Assembly: GCF_004212635.1 (NCBI RefSeq)
Contig: NZ_PSRT01000066.1
Coordinates: 1 to 47,533, forward strand
Direction: 5' to 3'
Length of the DNA: 47,533 bases
Source: Bradyrhizobium genosp. SA-3
GTDB lineage: Bacteria; Pseudomonadota; Alphaproteobacteria; Rhizobiales; Xanthobacteraceae
The position numbers and the translations under genes are program-made. Positions 44,806-47,533 of the stretch are shown piece by piece. Positions within the stretch are counted from its first letter, which is position 1. Each line of letters opens with the position of its first letter. The notes beneath the pieces are model-generated. The model worked only from the letters and a program-made list of their open reading frames with translations. It ran no database searches and was not told the origin of the DNA.

Positions 44806-44952
44806 TCAATCGGAATCATCCATGTAATAATAATCGCCGGTCGTGTGTTCTGCGCGCCACGAACCCCCAAAGCCTTTTGTGAGCTCGGTGGCGTCCCCGA
44901 CGTCCTGCACCGTGTCATTGATAGCGGTGTCATTGATAGCGGTTGTATTCAT
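44806..44952 (-). CDS. Lasso peptide precursor (A protein)
   Basis: 48 residues from the ATG at 44952, with GGAG seven bases upstream; longer in-frame starts lack support. The leader begins MNTTAINDTAINDT, contains an exact 15-base tandem repeat, and ends DVGDATELTK, matching the LGDA...T-x pattern of proteobacterial lasso leaders with Thr at -2. The predicted core starts GFGGSWRAE (ring, Gly1 amide to Glu9) and continues HTTGDYYYMDDSD (loop and tail, 22 residues in all). Trp6 sits in the ring; three adjacent Tyr could be plug residues; no Cys, so class II. It is directly upstream of B, C and D in the operon. Confidence 0.9.
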   Translation of the reverse strand: MNTTAINDTAINDTVQDVGDATELTKGFGGSWRAEHTTGDYYYMDDSD

Positions 44953-45281
44953 CCACTTTCTCCAGAGTGACCGGCATATCGCCAGCGCGCGGAAGCTAGC
45001 ATCGTGACATAAAATAGGGCTTTTATTTTTTGAGTATGATGTCGACCGATTCGAAAAATAGTTTGACGTTGCGGAGGATGCGGGATTTGGGCGACGAGGC
45101 AATTAGGTGGCGCGTTTGCGGCCAGCGGCCGAAGGAACGATGATTCAATCACCTATGATCATACGTACCCTGAGCCTTCCAGGATTAGTCCGAGGGGAAG
45201 GTTTCATCGCCAGGTTTCATCAACAGTCGCGTCTTACAAATTCCAATAGGCGTTAACCGCAGGTCTCACGCACCCTCAGGC
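44953..45281. other. Promoter region of the lasso operon
   Basis: About 330 bases, noticeably AT-rich near 45005-45065 (several A/T runs), so the operon promoter probably lies there. I cannot name a -35/-10 pair with good spacing. No gene seen. Confidence 0.4.
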
Positions 45282-45616
45282 TCAATCCAGGTTGAAGTTG
45301 CGGAAGTCCGCAATCGTCTTGTGATCGGGAGCGAGCCGACCCATCAGCCATATCACCTCGACATTGCGCCCGGCCTCTCGTTCTGGCCGCCGGCTCGACT
45401 GCCCCCGGTTTAGATAGCCGCAATGTAAAGCTTGAGGAGCATCGAGGGATGGTACGACGGCCGACCGGTGGCCGCCGGCTCCGCAACCTCAAGGCTCATC
45501 TCAGCCAAACCGAGCGCATCGACAAGTACGTCGATCACGCGAACCGGGTTGCTCTCGTCAATCAAGTCATCGAGGCATTCGGGCGCCGCGTCCGCTCCCA
45601 CGATCTGCCTCTTCAT
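45282..45616 (-). pseudogene. Decayed IS1182-type transposase N-terminus
   Basis: Minus-strand translation gives MKRQIVGADAAPECLDDLI, PVRVIDVLVDALGLAEMSLEV and ATGRPSYHPSMLLKLYIAAI, then a frameshift near 45420 and LNRGQSSRRPEREAGRNVEV, IWLMGRLAPDHKTIADFR. This is the conserved N-terminal part of IS1182-family transposases. The catalytic core is missing. Marks an insertion event next to the lasso operon promoter. Confidence 0.85.
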
Positions 45617-45935
45617 GAAGCGCCTCATCAATTCCCTTAAAGACTCCCAGGGGATCGTAGCAGCAGCCCAGTGTTTTCGCTGCCAGGACGCGTTGCGGAC
45701 TTTAGCCAGTAAGCGAGTCAGTAACGAAGCCTTAGGTTGGCACAACAGATGTAGTGAACTCCACGTAGGAGGGCTCCCAACGTCATCGAAAGCGCGTTCG
45801 TGTGCGCCAAAGGGCGTCGAACAAGATCGCCCTCAGCATGATCTTCAACTCGCGTCGTCTCGATGGGGACAACCGCGGCCGAAACTCTCCCCGGTGTAAA
45901 TTTGCCGACGGAATCAGCGTCGCCAGACCGCAAAC

Positions 45936-46370
45936 TCAATCCAACGCCGCCTGGCGCCTTCCGGCACCAAGATTCGGCGCCAGCTCTTTAACCCACGATA
46001 AGTCGCACTTTGGATCGAAAGACAAGTAATCGCAAGTCAGTTCTTCACCCGGTTGTACGTCACAGGCTGTGAAAATTCGGCAATGATCGTCATGATATGT
46101 GTTTGGCTGACTGCTGTGATTCATGAAACGGGCATTGTCAGCATTGTACTCTACAACACCATCATCAACATCGAGGTCTCTTGGATAGGCATGCTTGTCA
46201 AGTAAAGCTTGAAATGTTGGAGGTAAAGTTTCGTACTGTTCAGGCGTCACGGCAATATCAACGATTGGATTATGAATCCAAATTAATGTATCTTTAGGTA
46301 GAAGAGTAGCAGAGAAAAGTCCAATACCGCCAAACTGGTCTGGCTTCAAAATGGTTTCAACAATCAACAT
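45936..46370 (-). CDS. SET-domain protein (putative lysine methyltransferase)
   Basis: 144 residues with the SET core: GGIGLFSATLLPKDTLIWI at the N-terminus, NARFMNHSSQPNT (the NHS motif that binds S-adenosylmethionine), and CDVQPGEELTCDYL (the GEELTxDY motif with catalytic Tyr). The post-SET Cys cluster is absent. SET enzymes methylate protein lysines; in host-associated bacteria some are delivered to the host nucleus, others act inside the bacterium. No secretion signal or tts box is seen. The first 250 bases are clearly AT-richer than neighbours, which suggests transfer. Confidence 0.85.
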   Translation of the reverse strand: MLIVETILKPDQFGGIGLFSATLLPKDTLIWIHNPIVDIAVTPEQYETLPPTFQALLDKHAYPRDLDVDDGVVEYNADNARFMNHSSQPNTYHDDHCRIFTACDVQPGEELTCDYLSFDPKCDLSWVKELAPNLGAGRRQAALD

Positions 46371-46569
46371 TGAGATATCTCCAAACGAACACCCAGCAAG
46401 CTAACTGACCTGAGCCCCGCAAATCTTCTGCAAGAATTGGTAGGGTCGTTTAATCGCGCCTCCGCCACAATTTCGATTTTTCTTCGATCTCTGCACTTTT
46501 TTCGGCGCTGCTGCTGTCGGATCAGGATCTCAGCGAACTCGATCGGCGAGCGTCGGTGGCGTAGTTGGG
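46371..46569. other. Upstream region of the SET gene
   Basis: No gene. Promoter of the SET gene expected here on the minus strand; no motif can be named with confidence. Confidence 0.35.
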
Positions 46570-47280
46570 AAGGTCTATGCACTGCTCTCAGGGGTTTCAG
46601 CGACTATCTGCCTCAAAAAAATAAGAAGGGCATTGCTGGCGGAGGCGCTGGATGTCAAGAGCTATAACCAGGACACGAGCGGTGGCGGCAACGTCGGGCA
46701 GCACTGGCTCAGCTGCGGAAGTCATCGGTCGGCGCTAAAGCGATGGAGATCGCGCTCGGTATCCCGACCATTGCTGATCCCGAAGATACGGCACTGATAG
46801 ACTCCAGGCGGATCGACGACGCCGCTGCGCAGCGCGGCGTTGGCCAGAGGAGCTTTCTGCGGAAGGCCACGACCAGCATGTGCATCTGGGGCTGATGGAC
46901 GCCGACCAATCGTCTGCCTCGCAGTCAGCTCAGTCGACCCGGGGTTGCAATGGAGCGCAGGAAACAGCCTCTTTCGCCGAGGATGCTTCCCTTACTTTCG
47001 GGGCTTGAGGAGGCCCTTCTCGAGGGCAATGCCGCCAAACGTACCGGCAAGAACACCGTTGGCTTTCTTCGCAGCTTTGGCCGCTGGCTCTTCGCAAATA
47101 ACAAAGAACCGATGGCTGTTCGGCTCAAAGAGGAGTCGCTGAGCGATGATGCACGCAAGTTCATCGGGACGGGTGGCACTCATCTGCACCACCCAGAACT
47201 TCGCCGAGCTCGCAAGAGTCGCGGGAGCAAACTATCGTCCATTAACAACCCGATACCAGAGCTATCTGGACGGGCTCCTA
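46570..47280 (+). pseudogene. Decayed effector repeat array (NopD/Bel2-5-like)
   Basis: Broken frames on the plus strand contain ALRGFSDYLPQKNKKGIAG, then AKAMEIALGIPTIADPEDTA, then LEEALLEGNAAKRTGKN, TVGFLRSFGRWLFANNKEP and RLKEESLSDDARKFIGTGG. The pattern (small residue helix, T-xN-xxx-LRxF, a short linker, L-x-D-A) is that of the helical modules at residues 58-234 of the effector at 13176-15527 and, as I recall, of NopD/Bel2-5 effectors. Frameshifts and at least one stop codon interrupt it. Confidence 0.6.
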
Positions 47281-47303
47281 GCGTCGGGAGTGTTCCTCGG
47301 CGT

Positions 47304-47533
47304 CTACATTCGTGGATGATGGATGAGCCGAACGTCGTTGGGCCCTCCCGGCCCCAAGAGGGCGGTGTAGCGCTCGCCGCGAATGTCATATTGTTTTACC
47401 GGCTGCGCAGCGTCCGGCAAGAGGCCCCAGCGGCCGAGCTTCGAGACCATCGTGTGCGGGGCGGGTTGGGTGCCGTGCGAAAAGCCCTCGGGAACGGCGA
47501 ATGATGCAGCATAAATCTCGCGGACCGCGGGGG
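47304..47533 (-). CDS. 3' end of a repeat-containing effector (runs off the window)
   Basis: The minus-strand frame that ends at a TAG at 47304-47306 reads VPEGFSHGTQPAPHTMVSKL, GRWGLLPDAAQPVKQYDIRG, ERYTALLGPGGPNDVRLIHH and PRM. It is a close match to the third repeat type (510-652) of the 783-residue protein at 13176-15527. The start lies beyond the window. It either ends naturally with this module or has been cut here by recombination with the decayed array next to it. Confidence 0.75.
   Translation of the reverse strand, partial: PAVREIYAASFAVPEGFSHGTQPAPHTMVSKLGRWGLLPDAAQPVKQYDIRGERYTALLGPGGPNDVRLIHHPRM

Noticed and set aside
1..47533. tRNA, rRNA, CRISPR arrays or an intact insertion sequence
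   Set aside because: None could be seen; only decayed transposase pieces are present.

Overview
The window looks like part of a rhizobial symbiosis island, most probably from Bradyrhizobium. The reasons are a rhizobial-type (rhc) type III secretion cluster in the Bradyrhizobium/NGR234 gene order, ttsI with a nod box far upstream, four tts boxes, a sigma54/NifA-type promoter, and many decayed insertion sequences and effector fragments between intact operons. No rRNA, tRNA or CRISPR array was seen.

Layout. 1-6480 (+): rhcN, a YscO-like gene, rhcQ, rhcR, rhcS, a 684-bp gap holding a near-perfect tts box, then rhcT and rhcU. 6672-9486 (-): ttsI, the CpaC-like secretin rhcC2 and a CpaD-like lipoprotein gene, probably read from a nod box at about 11046-11094 through a leader of about 1.5 kb. 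11343-15576: a small tts-box-preceded ORF, a virK-like gene, and a 783-residue repeat protein with its own tts box that looks like a type III effector. 17254-23858 (+): a compact operon of a flavin-dependent monooxygenase and a complete peptide-type ABC importer, resembling chelate or aminopolycarboxylate utilisation systems. 24203-29533 (+): a NifA-type site and sigma54 promoter, then a pentapeptide-repeat protein, a divergent PanC-like ligase, a cytochrome P450 and a small four-helix membrane protein, possibly a nodule-specific metabolite cassette. 30081-32401 (+): a tts box and a 749-residue candidate effector.

33541-44952 is the most striking part. On the minus strand lies a complete lasso-peptide operon: precursor A, RRE-protease B, lactam synthetase C and exporter D. 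The 48-residue precursor has not been counted as a gene by size alone but fits the lasso rules exactly: Thr at -2, Gly at +1, Glu at +9, and a LGDA-like leader end. Beside it are a flavin-dependent tryptophan halogenase with all key motifs, a GntR regulator, an MHS-type transporter and a second ABC exporter related to D. The predicted ring contains one Trp (position 6), so a halogenated lasso peptide made by a nodulating bacterium is a testable proposal.

45282-47533: a decayed IS1182-type transposase fragment, an AT-richer SET-domain gene, a decayed effector repeat array on the plus strand, and the 3' end of another repeat effector on the minus strand that runs off the window and matches the repeats of the 783-residue protein.
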